A DNA stretch of 64,000 bases from Roseovarius nitratireducens (GTDB lineage: Bacteria > Pseudomonadota > Alphaproteobacteria > Rhodobacterales > Rhodobacteraceae), in contig NZ_PDNI01000010.1 in assembly GCF_002925845.1 (NCBI RefSeq), forward strand, positions 83,820 through 147,819, in the 5' to 3' direction. Within the stretch, counting starts at the first letter, position 1. Each line of letters opens with the position of its first letter. The notes beneath the pieces are model-generated. The model did not search any database. It was given only the letters and a program-made list of their open reading frames with translations, and had not been told where the DNA came from. Both the position numbers and the translations under genes were made by a program. Positions 37,094 to 46,180 of the stretch are shown here, piece by piece.

Positions 37094-37103
37094 ATCAATT
37101 GAT
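37094..37103. promoter_or_regulatory. Perfect palindrome in the dctP-lysR intergenic region
   Basis: ATCAATTGAT lies in the AT-rich 113-base gap between the divergent dctP and LysR-type genes. The position suits a LysR-type operator, but ten bases in AT-rich DNA is weak evidence. Confidence 0.35.
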
Positions 37104-37128
37104 TAGTTTCTGATGCATAATAGGTATC

Positions 37129-38019
37129 ATGAAAATCGGCCTCCGCCATATCCGCTATTTCCTGGTCCTCGCCGAGGATCTGAATTTCAGACGTGCCTCG
37201 GAACACCTGCACATCTCGCAACCGGCGCTCACCCGCACGATCCAGCATCTTGAGGCCGAGTTGCAGGTCACGCTGTTCGACCGGTCGCAGAACTTCGTGC
37301 GCCTGACCGATGCGGGACGCGCCTTTCGCGAGGGCGGGCAAAGGGTGCTGAACGGGATGGAGGCGACCATCGACCTTACCCGCCGCGTCAGTATCGGCGA
37401 GGCCGGGGCGCTGCGAGTCGGCTATACCGATTTCGCCATCGCCGACGCGCTGCCCGAACTGCTCAAGCGGTTTCACCAGGAACATCCCGGCATCACGGTG
37501 CGCCCGCATCACGGGGTCACGGCCACGCAGCTTCAGGAGTTGAAGGACGACAAGCTCGACATCGGGTTTGTCACCGGCCCGGTGCGGCAGCCGGGATTTC
37601 AAAGCCGTGTCGTGCAAACCGACCGTCCGATCTGCATCGTGCCCGAAGGGCACCGCCTGGCATCGCGCAAGTCGGTCGCCCTCGCCGATCTGGCGGACGA
37701 GGATTTCGTGCACGGACCGGCAGAGGCCTGGGCGCATTTCTACGACTATCTGTTTCCGCTGTGCCGCAAGGCGGGCTTTCAGCCGCGCATCGTGCAGGAG
37801 GCGTTCAATTCCGTGGGTATTCTCGGGCTTGTGTCCTGCGGCATGGGCATCACCATCCTGACCGAGAGCATCTACGATTTCGGAACCGGCGGGCTGGTGC
37901 CTCTTCCCATCCGTGACGTTGCCGATGTCATGGTGACCGAGGCGGTGTGGGTGTCCGAGAACCTGCGTCTGCCGACACAACATTTCGTCGATTTCCTGGA
38001 GCATCAGGAAAACAGCTGA
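37129..38019 (+). CDS. LysR-family transcriptional regulator
   Basis: A 296-residue regulator. The N-terminal winged helix has the recognition stretch NFRRASEHLHISQPALTRTIQHLEAELQVTLFDR. The effector-binding domain starts near LRVGYTDFAIADALPELL. It is divergent from the TRAP-DMFase-like operon, which it probably controls. The inducer is unknown. Confidence 0.92.
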   Translation: MKIGLRHIRYFLVLAEDLNFRRASEHLHISQPALTRTIQHLEAELQVTLFDRSQNFVRLTDAGRAFREGGQRVLNGMEATIDLTRRVSIGEAGALRVGYTDFAIADALPELLKRFHQEHPGITVRPHHGVTATQLQELKDDKLDIGFVTGPVRQPGFQSRVVQTDRPICIVPEGHRLASRKSVALADLADEDFVHGPAEAWAHFYDYLFPLCRKAGFQPRIVQEAFNSVGILGLVSCGMGITILTESIYDFGTGGLVPLPIRDVADVMVTEAVWVSENLRLPTQHFVDFLEHQENS

Positions 38020-38119
38020 CTGCCCGGCGCGTCACGAAAATGGCCGCTCCGTGAGGGGCCGGAAATTTCCTGGAACGCTGCTCTGCCGATCCCCGAACCC
38101 GCGCCATCGCCCAACCCGC

Positions 38120-39043
38120 CTATTTCAAGAGCACCACCTCGACCCGGCGATTGATCTCGCGGCCCTCGGGCGTGTCGTTGGCCGCCACCGGCGCGAGATA
38201 ACCCACGCCGCGCGCCTCGACGCGCGCGCCATCGACCCCGTGATCGGCGATGAGCCGCGCGCGCACCGCCTCGGCGCGCGCCTGCGACAGCGCGATGTTG
38301 GCGTCGAGCGCGCCGACGTTGTCGGTATGGCCCACCAGCGCGATCCGCGCTTCGGGGTCTTGGGCCAGGAATGCCGCCAGCGCCGCGAGGTCCGCGTGCG
38401 GCCCCGGCCCGAGCACCGCCTCACCCGAGGCTAAATCCAGCCCCCGCAGCACCACGTGCCCGGCCTCGCGCAGCGTGGCCTCGAGCGATCCCGTCCCGGC
38501 CTGTGGCGCAGGGTCGGCAGGGGCGGGCGCCGCCTCTGCCGTGCCGGCGGGCCCGACATGGGTGAGCTGCACATAGCCCCGCTCGCCCACGCGGCTGACG
38601 AACAGCATGACATGCTCGACCGCCTCGCCCGTGCCGCGCCGCGCCAGCAGGTAACGGTAATCGAAGAGGTTCACGAACATCGCGGGCGCCGGCAGCACCG
38701 GCACGGCAAAGCGGAAGCCAAACCCGCCGCAGCCATCCGCCGCGCAGGAGAATACCACCTCCCACCCGGATTTTTCCAGCGCCGCGCGCAGCGGGACCAT
38801 CCGTGCCAGCGTGCCCAGCCCCCGCTCGGGCAGCCGCCACGCCCGACTGGTAATCGTCCCGTCGAGCCGCAGCCGCGATACCGCGCCGCCCTCCAGCGCG
38901 CCTTGCGGCAGGTGCACCGTGTCGGCCTCGCGGATCACCTCTGCCGTGCGTTCCGCGCCCTCGGGCAGCGGCAGGTCCTGCGCCTGCGCCGCCCCGGCAA
39001 GGAGCAGCAGCGCCACGAGCCACGCCGCCCGCCGCGCCCGCAT
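38120..39043 (-). CDS. OmpA-family outer-membrane/periplasmic protein
   Basis: A 307-residue protein from the ATG at 39043. It has a signal peptide (WLVALLLLAGAAQAQD), an N-terminal domain resembling DUF4892 (about 25-180), a Pro/Ala-rich linker and a C-terminal OmpA domain. The latter has LVGHTDNVGALDANIALSQARAEAVRARLI and ends GREINRRVEVVLLK. OmpA domains bind peptidoglycan. The specific role is unknown. Confidence 0.85.
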   Translation of the reverse strand: MRARRAAWLVALLLLAGAAQAQDLPLPEGAERTAEVIREADTVHLPQGALEGGAVSRLRLDGTITSRAWRLPERGLGTLARMVPLRAALEKSGWEVVFSCAADGCGGFGFRFAVPVLPAPAMFVNLFDYRYLLARRGTGEAVEHVMLFVSRVGERGYVQLTHVGPAGTAEAAPAPADPAPQAGTGSLEATLREAGHVVLRGLDLASGEAVLGPGPHADLAALAAFLAQDPEARIALVGHTDNVGALDANIALSQARAEAVRARLIADHGVDGARVEARGVGYLAPVAANDTPEGREINRRVEVVLLK

Positions 39044-39044
39044 C

Positions 39045-39620
39045 TCAGCGCGCCTGCGAATGGTAGTCGGGGTTGGGCTCCATCCCGGTGGCCGAGGCGA
39101 CGCGGTTGGACATGTTGAAGAACCCCGCCACATTCGCGATGTCCCATATATCGCGGTCGGAAAAACCGTGATCGCGCAGCGCCTGCCGGTCGGCCTCCTC
39201 GACGGTGGCGCTTGCCGTTGTCACCTTGGCCGCGAAATCGAGCATCGCGCGCTGGCGCGGCTCGATATCGGCGACGCGGTAATTCATCACCATCGCCTCG
39301 CCCAATGCGGGATCGCCCGAGAGCGCGCGCACCGCCGCGCCATGCGCCACCTGGCAGTACCAGCACCGGTTGATCGAGCTGACCACCACGGCGATCATCT
39401 CGCGCTCGAGCTTCGACAGCCCCGAGGGCGCCAGCATCAGCGCGTTGTAGAGCCCGGCAAAGGCATCGAGCTTGTCGATATCGAACGCGTGCGCGCGCAG
39501 CACGTTGGGCACGAGGCCCAGCTTGTCCTCGCATATCTCGAAATAGCGCGCGGTCGCCTCGGGCAAGGGATCGACCGGCGGCAGGTCGAGCGCGGTGGGC
39601 TGGTCGTCTTTGCGGGTCAT
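39045..39620 (-). CDS. Peroxidase-related AhpD-like protein
   Basis: A 191-residue carboxymuconolactone-decarboxylase/AhpD-type protein with the redox motif CWYCQVAHG (C86, C89, H93). It also has the peroxidase-related C-terminal stretch GFSDRDIWDIANVAGFFNMSNRVA. The ATG at 39620 overlaps the GNAT gene stop (ATGA). It is probably a thiol-dependent peroxidase or alkylhydroperoxidase. Confidence 0.88.
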   Translation of the reverse strand: MTRKDDQPTALDLPPVDPLPEATARYFEICEDKLGLVPNVLRAHAFDIDKLDAFAGLYNALMLAPSGLSKLEREMIAVVVSSINRCWYCQVAHGAAVRALSGDPALGEAMVMNYRVADIEPRQRAMLDFAAKVTTASATVEEADRQALRDHGFSDRDIWDIANVAGFFNMSNRVASATGMEPNPDYHSQAR

Positions 39621-40342
39621 GGCTGCTCCTTCTGACGGTAATGATACGTGCCGACGCAGGAGAATCCCATCGCCGAATAAAGCCCGTTCGCCCCTTCGTT
39701 GGCCTGCGTGCAGATCACGGCGAGATGTCGCGCCCCTTGCGCGGCGGCCCAATGCGCGGCCTGAAGCATCATCAGCCGCCCCAGCCCCGCGCGCCGGTGG
39801 CGCGCGCGCACCTCCAGCGCGTGCACCATCGCCACGCCGTCGTGGATGGCCACGAACCCGGCGGCGGCGGGCTGATCCCCGAGCCGACCGAAAAGCCCCG
39901 TCTTCGGCCCCTCGACCCGCTCCATCACCGCCACGCGCGCGGGGCCGATGCCGCCCTCGGCCCAGATGTCGCGCATGATCTCCAGCGGCTCCCACACGGT
40001 AAAGGTGGTGACGCGCGGCGGCGTCTCGCCGGTCAGCGCGGCCACCGGCGCGACATGCAGGTTGACGGGATCAACCACGCGGTAGCCGCGCACCTCCAGC
40101 ATCGCGTCGAGCACGTCATCGCCCTCGCGCACCTGAAAGAGCGGCCCCTGCCCCAGCGCCCGCATCGCCACCTCGGCGCGGTCGAGATCGTCCCCTGTCG
40201 CCGCGCCCGTCACAGTTGCCGCCGACACACGCTTGCCCCCGCCCCGTCCCTCGTGAATCGTGACCGGGCCCAGCGCACGGGTCGCGGCGGGCGGCCATGT
40301 CGCCTCGGTAACGGCGTAGAGCGCTTGGACATCGGGCATCAT
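39617..40342 (-). CDS. GNAT family N-acetyltransferase
   Basis: A 241-residue protein. The N-terminal half looks like a degenerate GNAT repeat (YAVTEATWPPAATRALG). The C-terminal half has an acetyl-CoA-binding motif (ALEVRARHRRAGLGRLMMLQAAHWA) and NEGANGLYSAMGF. It is coupled by ATGA overlaps to the CinA-like gene upstream and the AhpD-like gene downstream. The substrate is unknown. Confidence 0.85.
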   Translation of the reverse strand: MMPDVQALYAVTEATWPPAATRALGPVTIHEGRGGGKRVSAATVTGAATGDDLDRAEVAMRALGQGPLFQVREGDDVLDAMLEVRGYRVVDPVNLHVAPVAALTGETPPRVTTFTVWEPLEIMRDIWAEGGIGPARVAVMERVEGPKTGLFGRLGDQPAAAGFVAIHDGVAMVHALEVRARHRRAGLGRLMMLQAAHWAAAQGARHLAVICTQANEGANGLYSAMGFSCVGTYHYRQKEQP

Positions 40343-41061
40343 GCCGGGAACATCCCGGCCAGTTCGGCCATCGCCGCGTCGAGGCGCGCGCCATCCTGCC
40401 CGCGGATCACGATCTGCGCCCCGTGACAGCCGTCGCGGATGAACGGGTAGGAACCGACCGACAGGTCGGGATAGCGCGCCGCGAGATCGGAGAGTGGGGC
40501 GGCGATATCGCCCTCTCCGCGCCGCACCTCGTAGGATTGCGACAGGACCGGCGCGCCGCCGGTCAGCGTGGGCAGCACCGAGGCGAGCATCGCCTCGAAG
40601 ATCGCCGGCACCCCGGCCATCACATGCACGTTCCCGAGGATAAAGCCCGGCGCGGCGCTGATCGGATTGTCGATCAGCGTGGCCCCATCGGGGATGCGCG
40701 CCATTCGCAGCCGCGCTTCGTTCAGGTCCTGCCCGCGCGCCTCGTAATGCGCGGCGAGGATGGCGCGCGCATCGTCGCGCACACCGATGGGCGTATCGAA
40801 GGCGCGCGCCACCGCCTCGGCGGTGATATCGTCGTGGGTGGGGCCGATCCCGCCCGAGGTGAACACAACGTTGAAACCGTCGCTCAGCGCCCGCACGGCG
40901 CCGATGATGGCCGCTTCGTCGTCATGCACCACGCGCACTTCGCCCAGGTCGATGCCGACATGGGTCAATTCGCGCGCGAGGTGATGCATGTTGGCATCGC
41001 GCGTGCGCCCCGAGAGGATCTCGTCCCCGATGACGAGCATGGCGGCGGTCGGGTTGGGCAT
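40339..41061 (-). CDS. CinA-like molybdopterin-binding-domain protein
   Basis: A 240-residue protein of the competence/damage-inducible CinA N-terminal family. The motif region is AAMLVIGDEILSGRTRDANMHHLARELTHVGI, then VVFTSGGIGPTHDDITAEAVARAF. It lacks the C-terminal NMN-deamidase domain of full CinA. A nucleotide-pyrophosphatase role is likely but unproven. Confidence 0.88.
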   Translation of the reverse strand: MPNPTAAMLVIGDEILSGRTRDANMHHLARELTHVGIDLGEVRVVHDDEAAIIGAVRALSDGFNVVFTSGGIGPTHDDITAEAVARAFDTPIGVRDDARAILAAHYEARGQDLNEARLRMARIPDGATLIDNPISAAPGFILGNVHVMAGVPAIFEAMLASVLPTLTGGAPVLSQSYEVRRGEGDIAAPLSDLAARYPDLSVGSYPFIRDGCHGAQIVIRGQDGARLDAAMAELAGMFPA

Positions 41062-41106
41062 GGCGGCTTCCTTGCAGTGGGTCCGGCCCCGGTATAGGCC
41101 CCGCCC

Positions 41107-41868
41107 ATGCGGTTTCAAAGCCCCCTCCTGCGCGCCACCCTGCTCAGGCGCTACAAGCGGTTCCTCGCCGATATCCGGCTGGAGGACGGCACCGAGACGA
41201 CAGCCCATTGCGCCAATCCCGGTGCGATGACCGGCCTCGCCACCCCCGGCACCACGATCTGGGTCGAGCGCAACGACGATCCCCGCCGCAAGCTGCGCTA
41301 CGCTTGGCGGCTGGCCGAAACGGCCGGAGGTGCGCTCGTCTGCGTGGATACGGGTGCGGCCAACCGCGTGTTGCGCGCCGCGCTCACCGCCCGCGCGCTG
41401 CCCGCGCTCGCCGCCTATGACGAGGTCCGCCCCGAACAGCGCATCGGCGAAGCGAGCCGCGCCGATTTCATCCTGCGCGGTCCGGGCCTGCCCGAGGCGG
41501 TGGTCGAGGTGAAATCGGTGACGCTCGCGCGCGCGCCCGGGCGCGCGGAGTTTCCCGACAGCGTGACCGCGCGCGGTGCACGCCACCTGCGCGATCTGGC
41601 CGCCTGCGCGCGCGAGGGGCGGCGCGCGGTGCTGTTCTACCTCGTGCAGCGCAGCGACGCGACCGCGCTCGCCACCGCCGCCGATATCGACCCGGCCTAT
41701 GCCGCGGCGTTTGACGCGGGCCGCGCGGCGGGCGTCGAGGTAATGGCTCACCGTGCCGAGATCACGCCCGACGGCATCACAATCGGCCCGGCGCTGCCGC
41801 TGGCCTCTGGTCCTCGCGGCGAAAACGGCCTAATTGGGGGAAAGTATGGAGAAATCGACGGGGCATGA
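41107..41868 (+). CDS. sfsA: SfsA family protein
   Basis: A 253-residue protein with family landmarks KRFLADIRLEDG, AHCANPGAMTGL and ADFILRGPGLPEAVVEVKSVTL. SfsA contains an OB-like fold and a nuclease-like domain, and DNA binding has been reported in E. coli. Its function is not established. Its end overlaps the map start by 23 bases. Confidence 0.92.
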   Translation: MRFQSPLLRATLLRRYKRFLADIRLEDGTETTAHCANPGAMTGLATPGTTIWVERNDDPRRKLRYAWRLAETAGGALVCVDTGAANRVLRAALTARALPALAAYDEVRPEQRIGEASRADFILRGPGLPEAVVEVKSVTLARAPGRAEFPDSVTARGARHLRDLAACAREGRRAVLFYLVQRSDATALATAADIDPAYAAAFDAGRAAGVEVMAHRAEITPDGITIGPALPLASGPRGENGLIGGKYGEIDGA

Positions 41869-42742
41869 CGTGAACCAGACGCATCGAGGGCGCACCACGC
41901 GCGACGGCATCCGCATCCACGAGCCGGCGGATTTCGCAGGCATGCACGCCGCCGGACGGCTGGCCGCGCAAATCCTCGACGAGATATCCGAACACATCTT
42001 CGTGGGCCAGACCACCGAGGCCATCGACGCGCTCATCGAGCAGAAGATCAAGGCCGCCGGGGCGAAATCCGCCACCATCGGCTACAAGGGCTACCGCCAC
42101 GCAAGCTGCATCAGCGTCAACCACGTGGTCTGCCACGGCATCCCCGGCGCGCCCATCCCCAAGAGCGGCAGCGAGACCATTTCGCGCGACCACGAGAAGC
42201 GGCGCGCCGACGACGCGCTGCGCGACGGCGACATCCTCAACATCGACGTGACCGTGATCGTCGATGGCTGGTTCGGCGACACCAGCCGGATGTACGTGGC
42301 GGGCAAACCCTCGCGCAAGGCCGAGCGGCTGATCCAGGTCACCCATGACGCGCTTATGAAGGGGATTGAGGCGGTGCGCCCCGGTGCCACCTTTGGCGAT
42401 ATCGGCCACGCCATCCAGAGCCATGTCGAGGCGCACCGCATGTCGGTGGTCCGCGATTTCTGCGGCCACGGGCTTGGCCGGGTGTTCCACGCGCCGCCCA
42501 ACGTTTTGCACTACGGTCGCGCGGGCAGCGGGCCGCGGCTCGAGGAGGGGATGTTCTTCACCATCGAGCCGATGGTCAATCTCGGCCGCCCCGACAGCGT
42601 CGTGCTCGACGACGAGTGGACGGCGGTGACGCGCGACAAATCGCTCTCGGCGCAGTTCGAGCATTCCATCGGTGTCACGGCGCAGGGCGCCGAGATATTC
42701 ACCCTCTCGCCCGCCGGTCGCTTCCACCCGACCCGCGCCTGA
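41846..42742 (+). CDS. map: Methionine aminopeptidase, type I
   Basis: A 298-residue metallopeptidase. The metal-binding residues lie in LNIDVTVIVDGWFGDTSRMY (two aspartates), CGHGLGRVFHAPPNVLHY (histidine), FFTIEPMV and AQFEHSIGVT (glutamates). It removes N-terminal methionine from new proteins. The ATG at 41846 is inside the end of sfsA. Confidence 0.95.
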   Translation: MEKSTGHDVNQTHRGRTTRDGIRIHEPADFAGMHAAGRLAAQILDEISEHIFVGQTTEAIDALIEQKIKAAGAKSATIGYKGYRHASCISVNHVVCHGIPGAPIPKSGSETISRDHEKRRADDALRDGDILNIDVTVIVDGWFGDTSRMYVAGKPSRKAERLIQVTHDALMKGIEAVRPGATFGDIGHAIQSHVEAHRMSVVRDFCGHGLGRVFHAPPNVLHYGRAGSGPRLEEGMFFTIEPMVNLGRPDSVVLDDEWTAVTRDKSLSAQFEHSIGVTAQGAEIFTLSPAGRFHPTRA

Positions 42743-42919
42743 CGCCGCCTCCGCCCGTGTCGCTATCAGACAAGACAGTCGCGTTCTGACATGAGAGCCT
42801 GCGCGCACCGGTCATTTCACCGGCCCTCGACGCATCCCGACCGTCCGCGCCCGCGCCCCGCACCGAGGTGCAGCGTCGCCCCCGGTCTGTCCGCGCCCAC
42901 GCAAGACAGGAAACCGCCA

Positions 42920-43945
42920 ATGGCGATGATGAGCACGCATCCCCTCCCGGCCCCCTCGCGCGCCGTTCAGGGCATCCTGTGCATAGAGGCGGCGATGCTG
43001 CTCTTCGTGGTGCAGGACGCGGCGATGAAATCGCTGCTCGCGAGCTACCCGGTCTGGCCGCTTCTGTTCGCGCGCTCGGTGGTCGCGGTGATGGTGCTGG
43101 TGCCGCTCATCGCCTGGCTCGGGGGATCGCACAGCCTGCGCTCGGCGCTCTGGCCGCTGCACCTGGCGCGCGCGGCGCTCTTTGCCGCGGGTTTCTCGAT
43201 GTTCTACGCGGCGTTCCCGTTCATGGGGCTGGCAGAGGTCAGCACGATCTTCTTTGCCGCGCCGCTCTTTACCGCGTTGATGGCCGCGCCGTTTCTGGGT
43301 GAGCACATCGGCGCGCACCGCGCGGCGGCGCTTGCCGTGGGCTTCGCGGGCGTGGTGATCGCCATGCAGCCGGGCGGCGGGCTCGACTGGGTGGCGGTGC
43401 TGCCGCTGCTCTGCGCGCTCACCTATGCCGGCTCGCAAATCCTCGCCCGCCGCATCGGCGAGCGCGAGAGCACGCTTACCGTCGGGCTGTATACGCTGGC
43501 CTTCTCGGGGGTGCTGATCGTGCCCGCGGGCTGGGCAGTGGCACAGCTCGTGCCAGAGAGCGCCGCCACGCAGCACCTGCGCTGGGGCCTGCCCGAGGGC
43601 ACGCTGACCGACCTCGCCCCCCTCGCCGCGCTGGGCCTCGTGGGGATGGTGGCCTACATGTTGGCCTCGCGCGCCTACCAGGTCGCCAACGCGAGCCTCG
43701 TCGCGCCCTTCGACTATTCCTACCTGCCCTTCGCCGCGCTGCTCGCCTACGTGGTCTGGGCCGAGGTGCCGCCCCCCGCCACGCTCGCGGGCATGACGCT
43801 CATCATCGCCTCGGGGCTCTATATCGGCTGGCGCGAGATGCGCGCGGCGCGGCGCGGCGACGCACCACCCGTGATCGCCGAGAGCACCTTCACGCCCGGT
43901 CACCTGCCGCCGCAGCCCGGACCAGAAGACGATCGCGCGCCGTGA
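42920..43945 (+). CDS. DMT-superfamily (EamA) transporter 1
   Basis: A 341-residue, ten-helix drug/metabolite transporter with two EamA halves. It starts MAMMSTHPLPAPS, and the second half includes LVAPFDYSYLPFAALLAYVVWAEVP. A hydrophilic tail of about 30 residues ends the protein. The stop overlaps the next transporter's start (GTGA), so the two form a tandem pair. The substrate is unknown. Confidence 0.88.
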   Translation: MAMMSTHPLPAPSRAVQGILCIEAAMLLFVVQDAAMKSLLASYPVWPLLFARSVVAVMVLVPLIAWLGGSHSLRSALWPLHLARAALFAAGFSMFYAAFPFMGLAEVSTIFFAAPLFTALMAAPFLGEHIGAHRAAALAVGFAGVVIAMQPGGGLDWVAVLPLLCALTYAGSQILARRIGERESTLTVGLYTLAFSGVLIVPAGWAVAQLVPESAATQHLRWGLPEGTLTDLAPLAALGLVGMVAYMLASRAYQVANASLVAPFDYSYLPFAALLAYVVWAEVPPPATLAGMTLIIASGLYIGWREMRAARRGDAPPVIAESTFTPGHLPPQPGPEDDRAP

Positions 43946-44844
43946 GCATGACGGCCACCTCAGAGCGCGATCTCTCGGGCTATCTGCTGGTCTTCATGGC
44001 GGGCGTTTTGTGGTCCACCGTGGGGCTGGGTATCCGCCTGATCGAGGACGCGGCGGTCTGGCAGATCCTCTTCTACCGATCGCTCGCCATGAGCGTGTTT
44101 CTCTACGTCGTGGTGCGGCTGCGCTCGGGGCGCGCGCCGCTGGCGCGCATCGCCGCGATGGGCTGGCCCGGCGTGATCGCTGGCACCGCGCTCGTCGCGG
44201 CCTATACCGGCGGGATCACGGCGATCCAGTCCACCTCCGTTGCCAACGCGATGATGCTCTTTGCCGCCGCCCCGCTGATCGCGGCGGTGCTGGGGCGCAT
44301 CATCCTTGGCGAGAGCGTGCGCCCCGCCACCTGGATCGCCATCGCCGTGGCTGCCTGCGGCATCGCCGTGATGGTCTGGGACAAGACCTCCGGCGCGGCG
44401 CTCAGGGGCAATCTCGCGGCGCTCGGCTCGGCGCTGGGGTTTGCCGTGTTCACCGTGGCGCTGCGCCGCGGACGCGCGGTCGAGATGATGCCCGCCGTGC
44501 TGCTCTCAGGGCTCATTGGCACCGTGGTCATGGCGGTGATCTCCCTCTCGCTTGGCCTGTCGCTGTCGCTCACCCCTCGCGACGCGGGGATTGCCACCGC
44601 CATGGGCGTCTTCCAGGTCGGCGCCGGTCTCATCCTCTACACGATCGGGTCGCGCAGTGTCCCCGCCGCCGAACTCACGCTTCTGTCGATGTCCGAAGTG
44701 GTGCTCGGGCCGGTCTGGGTCTGGCTGTTCCTGGGGGAGCGCGCCGAACCCACCACGCTTGTGGGCGGGGCGATCCTGCTGGCGGCCATCGCGGGCAACG
44801 CACTCTCGGGCGCGCGGCGCAAGCGCCCGCCGCCAATCCCCTGA
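43942..44844 (+). CDS. DMT-superfamily (EamA) transporter 2
   Basis: A 300-residue, ten-helix EamA transporter with GVLWSTVGLGIRLIEDA, STSVANAMMLFAAAPLIAAVLGRIILGE and ELTLLSMSEVVLGPVWVWLFLGE. The GTG at 43942 overlaps the previous stop; an ATG at 43948 is possible. It may cooperate with the preceding transporter. The substrate is unknown. Confidence 0.88.
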   Translation: MSMTATSERDLSGYLLVFMAGVLWSTVGLGIRLIEDAAVWQILFYRSLAMSVFLYVVVRLRSGRAPLARIAAMGWPGVIAGTALVAAYTGGITAIQSTSVANAMMLFAAAPLIAAVLGRIILGESVRPATWIAIAVAACGIAVMVWDKTSGAALRGNLAALGSALGFAVFTVALRRGRAVEMMPAVLLSGLIGTVVMAVISLSLGLSLSLTPRDAGIATAMGVFQVGAGLILYTIGSRSVPAAELTLLSMSEVVLGPVWVWLFLGERAEPTTLVGGAILLAAIAGNALSGARRKRPPPIP

Positions 44845-44958
44845 CCGGCCATTCCTTGCCGATGCGGCTATTTCCCCGGCGCTATCCTGCGTTAGGATGC
44901 GTTATGCTGCAGTGTGCTTTGTTTGGCCATATCCTCACAGGCAGGAAAGGAAGACAAC

Positions 44959-45225
44959 ATGACACGCAACACGATCATCGGCGCGCTGGCGGGCCTTGCG
45001 CTCGCAGGCTGCGTCGACACCAACGACAATCGCGAACTCACCGGTGCGGCCATCGGCGCAGGCGCGGGCCTGATCGGGGCTACCGTCTTTGACGCCAATG
45101 CCGGCTGGACGGTGGCCTCGACACTGGCGGGCGCGGCGGCGGGCACGCTCATCGCGCGTAACACCCGCACCAACCAATGCGCCTATGCGAATGGCGACGG
45201 CACCTACCGCACCGCGCCCTGCTGA
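44959..45225 (+). CDS. Small outer-membrane-type lipoprotein with a glycine-zipper stretch
   Basis: An 88-residue protein with a lipoprotein signal ending LALAGC (Cys18). A small-residue segment LTGAAIGAGAGLIGATVF and VASTLAGAAAGTLIARN resemble glycine-zipper envelope proteins. The tail ends NQCAYANGDGTYRTAPC, with two Cys that could pair. A ribosome-binding site AAAGGAAG precedes it. The function is unknown. Confidence 0.75.
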   Translation: MTRNTIIGALAGLALAGCVDTNDNRELTGAAIGAGAGLIGATVFDANAGWTVASTLAGAAAGTLIARNTRTNQCAYANGDGTYRTAPC

Positions 45226-45327
45226 GCCGGATTTCCCTGCGCGCCCGGACACGGGCGCGCAGCACGCGGCACTGGACCTTTGCCATCAAATCCGCCATAT
45301 CGGACAGGGAATGAGCCGGAGGGTCTG

Positions 45328-45711
45328 ATGGGTATTCTCAACACGCTATTGCGCGCCGTGACGTGGTGGAACGGGCAGACGCTCAACACCCAGTTCTACA
45401 CCTGGCGCAACGGCGTGAAGGTGGGCGAGGACACGGAGGGCAACATCTTCTACCGCTCCCGTGACGGCAAGAAGCGCTGGGTGATCTTCAACGGCGAGGC
45501 CGAGGCCAGCCGGGTAAGCCCCGACTGGCACGGCTGGCTGCACTACACCTATGCCGAGCCGCCGAGCGACGCGCCGCTGCCACACAAGGCATGGGAAAAG
45601 CCCCATCAGGAGAACCTGACCGGCACGCCGCTGGCCTATGCGCCCGCCGGGTCGATTCGCCGCCCCGAACCGGTCGAGCGGCGCGACTACGAGGCGTGGA
45701 CGCCGGAATAG
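45328..45711 (+). CDS. NDUFA12-like complex I accessory subunit
   Basis: A 127-residue protein with the NDUFA12/B17.2 pattern [44 protein letters not shown] followed by the proline-rich tail. In alphaproteobacteria these proteins associate with NADH:ubiquinone oxidoreductase or its assembly. It heads a run with mlaD-like and DUF2155 genes. Confidence 0.92.
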   Translation: MGILNTLLRAVTWWNGQTLNTQFYTWRNGVKVGEDTEGNIFYRSRDGKKRWVIFNGEAEASRVSPDWHGWLHYTYAEPPSDAPLPHKAWEKPHQENLTGTPLAYAPAGSIRRPEPVERRDYEAWTPE

Positions 45712-45721
45712 GGGCCAAGCG

Positions 45722-46180
45722 ATGTCCGAGAACAAGACCGAAGTCCTTGTGGGCGGACTGGTGCTGGCCGTGGCGCTGGGCTTCGTCGCCTATGCCGGTA
45801 AGACCACCGGCTTCACTACAGCGGGCGAGGAATATACCCTCAACGCCAGTTTCCGCAGCGCCGACGGCGTCAGCACGGGCACCGATGTGCGCCTCGCTGG
45901 CGTCAAGGTAGGCCGCGTGACCGAGCTGCGCCTCGATCCCGACACCTATCGCGCCAAGGCGATCTTTACCGTGCGCGAAGGCATCGACGTCCCCGATGAC
46001 AGCGCCGTGGCGATCTCGTCCGAGGGGCTACTGGGCGGCAATTACGTCGAAATCCTGCCCGGCGGCTCGCCCTTTTACTTCACGCCGGGCGACGAGATCG
46101 AGTTCACCCAAGGATCGGTCAGCCTCGTCTCGCTCTTGATGAAATTCGTATCCGGCAACGAGGATGGAGCCGCGCAATGA
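45722..46180 (+). CDS. mlaD: MlaD-type MCE protein of outer-membrane lipid asymmetry
   Basis: A 152-residue protein with one N-terminal helix (VLVGGLVLAVALGFVAYA) and an MCE domain (YTLNASFRSADGVSTGTDVRLAGVKVGRVTEL, SSEGLLGGNYVEILPG). Six MCE subunits form a periplasmic ring that carries phospholipids. The other mla genes are not in this window. The stop overlaps the DUF2155 start (ATGA). Confidence 0.88.
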   Translation: MSENKTEVLVGGLVLAVALGFVAYAGKTTGFTTAGEEYTLNASFRSADGVSTGTDVRLAGVKVGRVTELRLDPDTYRAKAIFTVREGIDVPDDSAVAISSEGLLGGNYVEILPGGSPFYFTPGDEIEFTQGSVSLVSLLMKFVSGNEDGAAQ

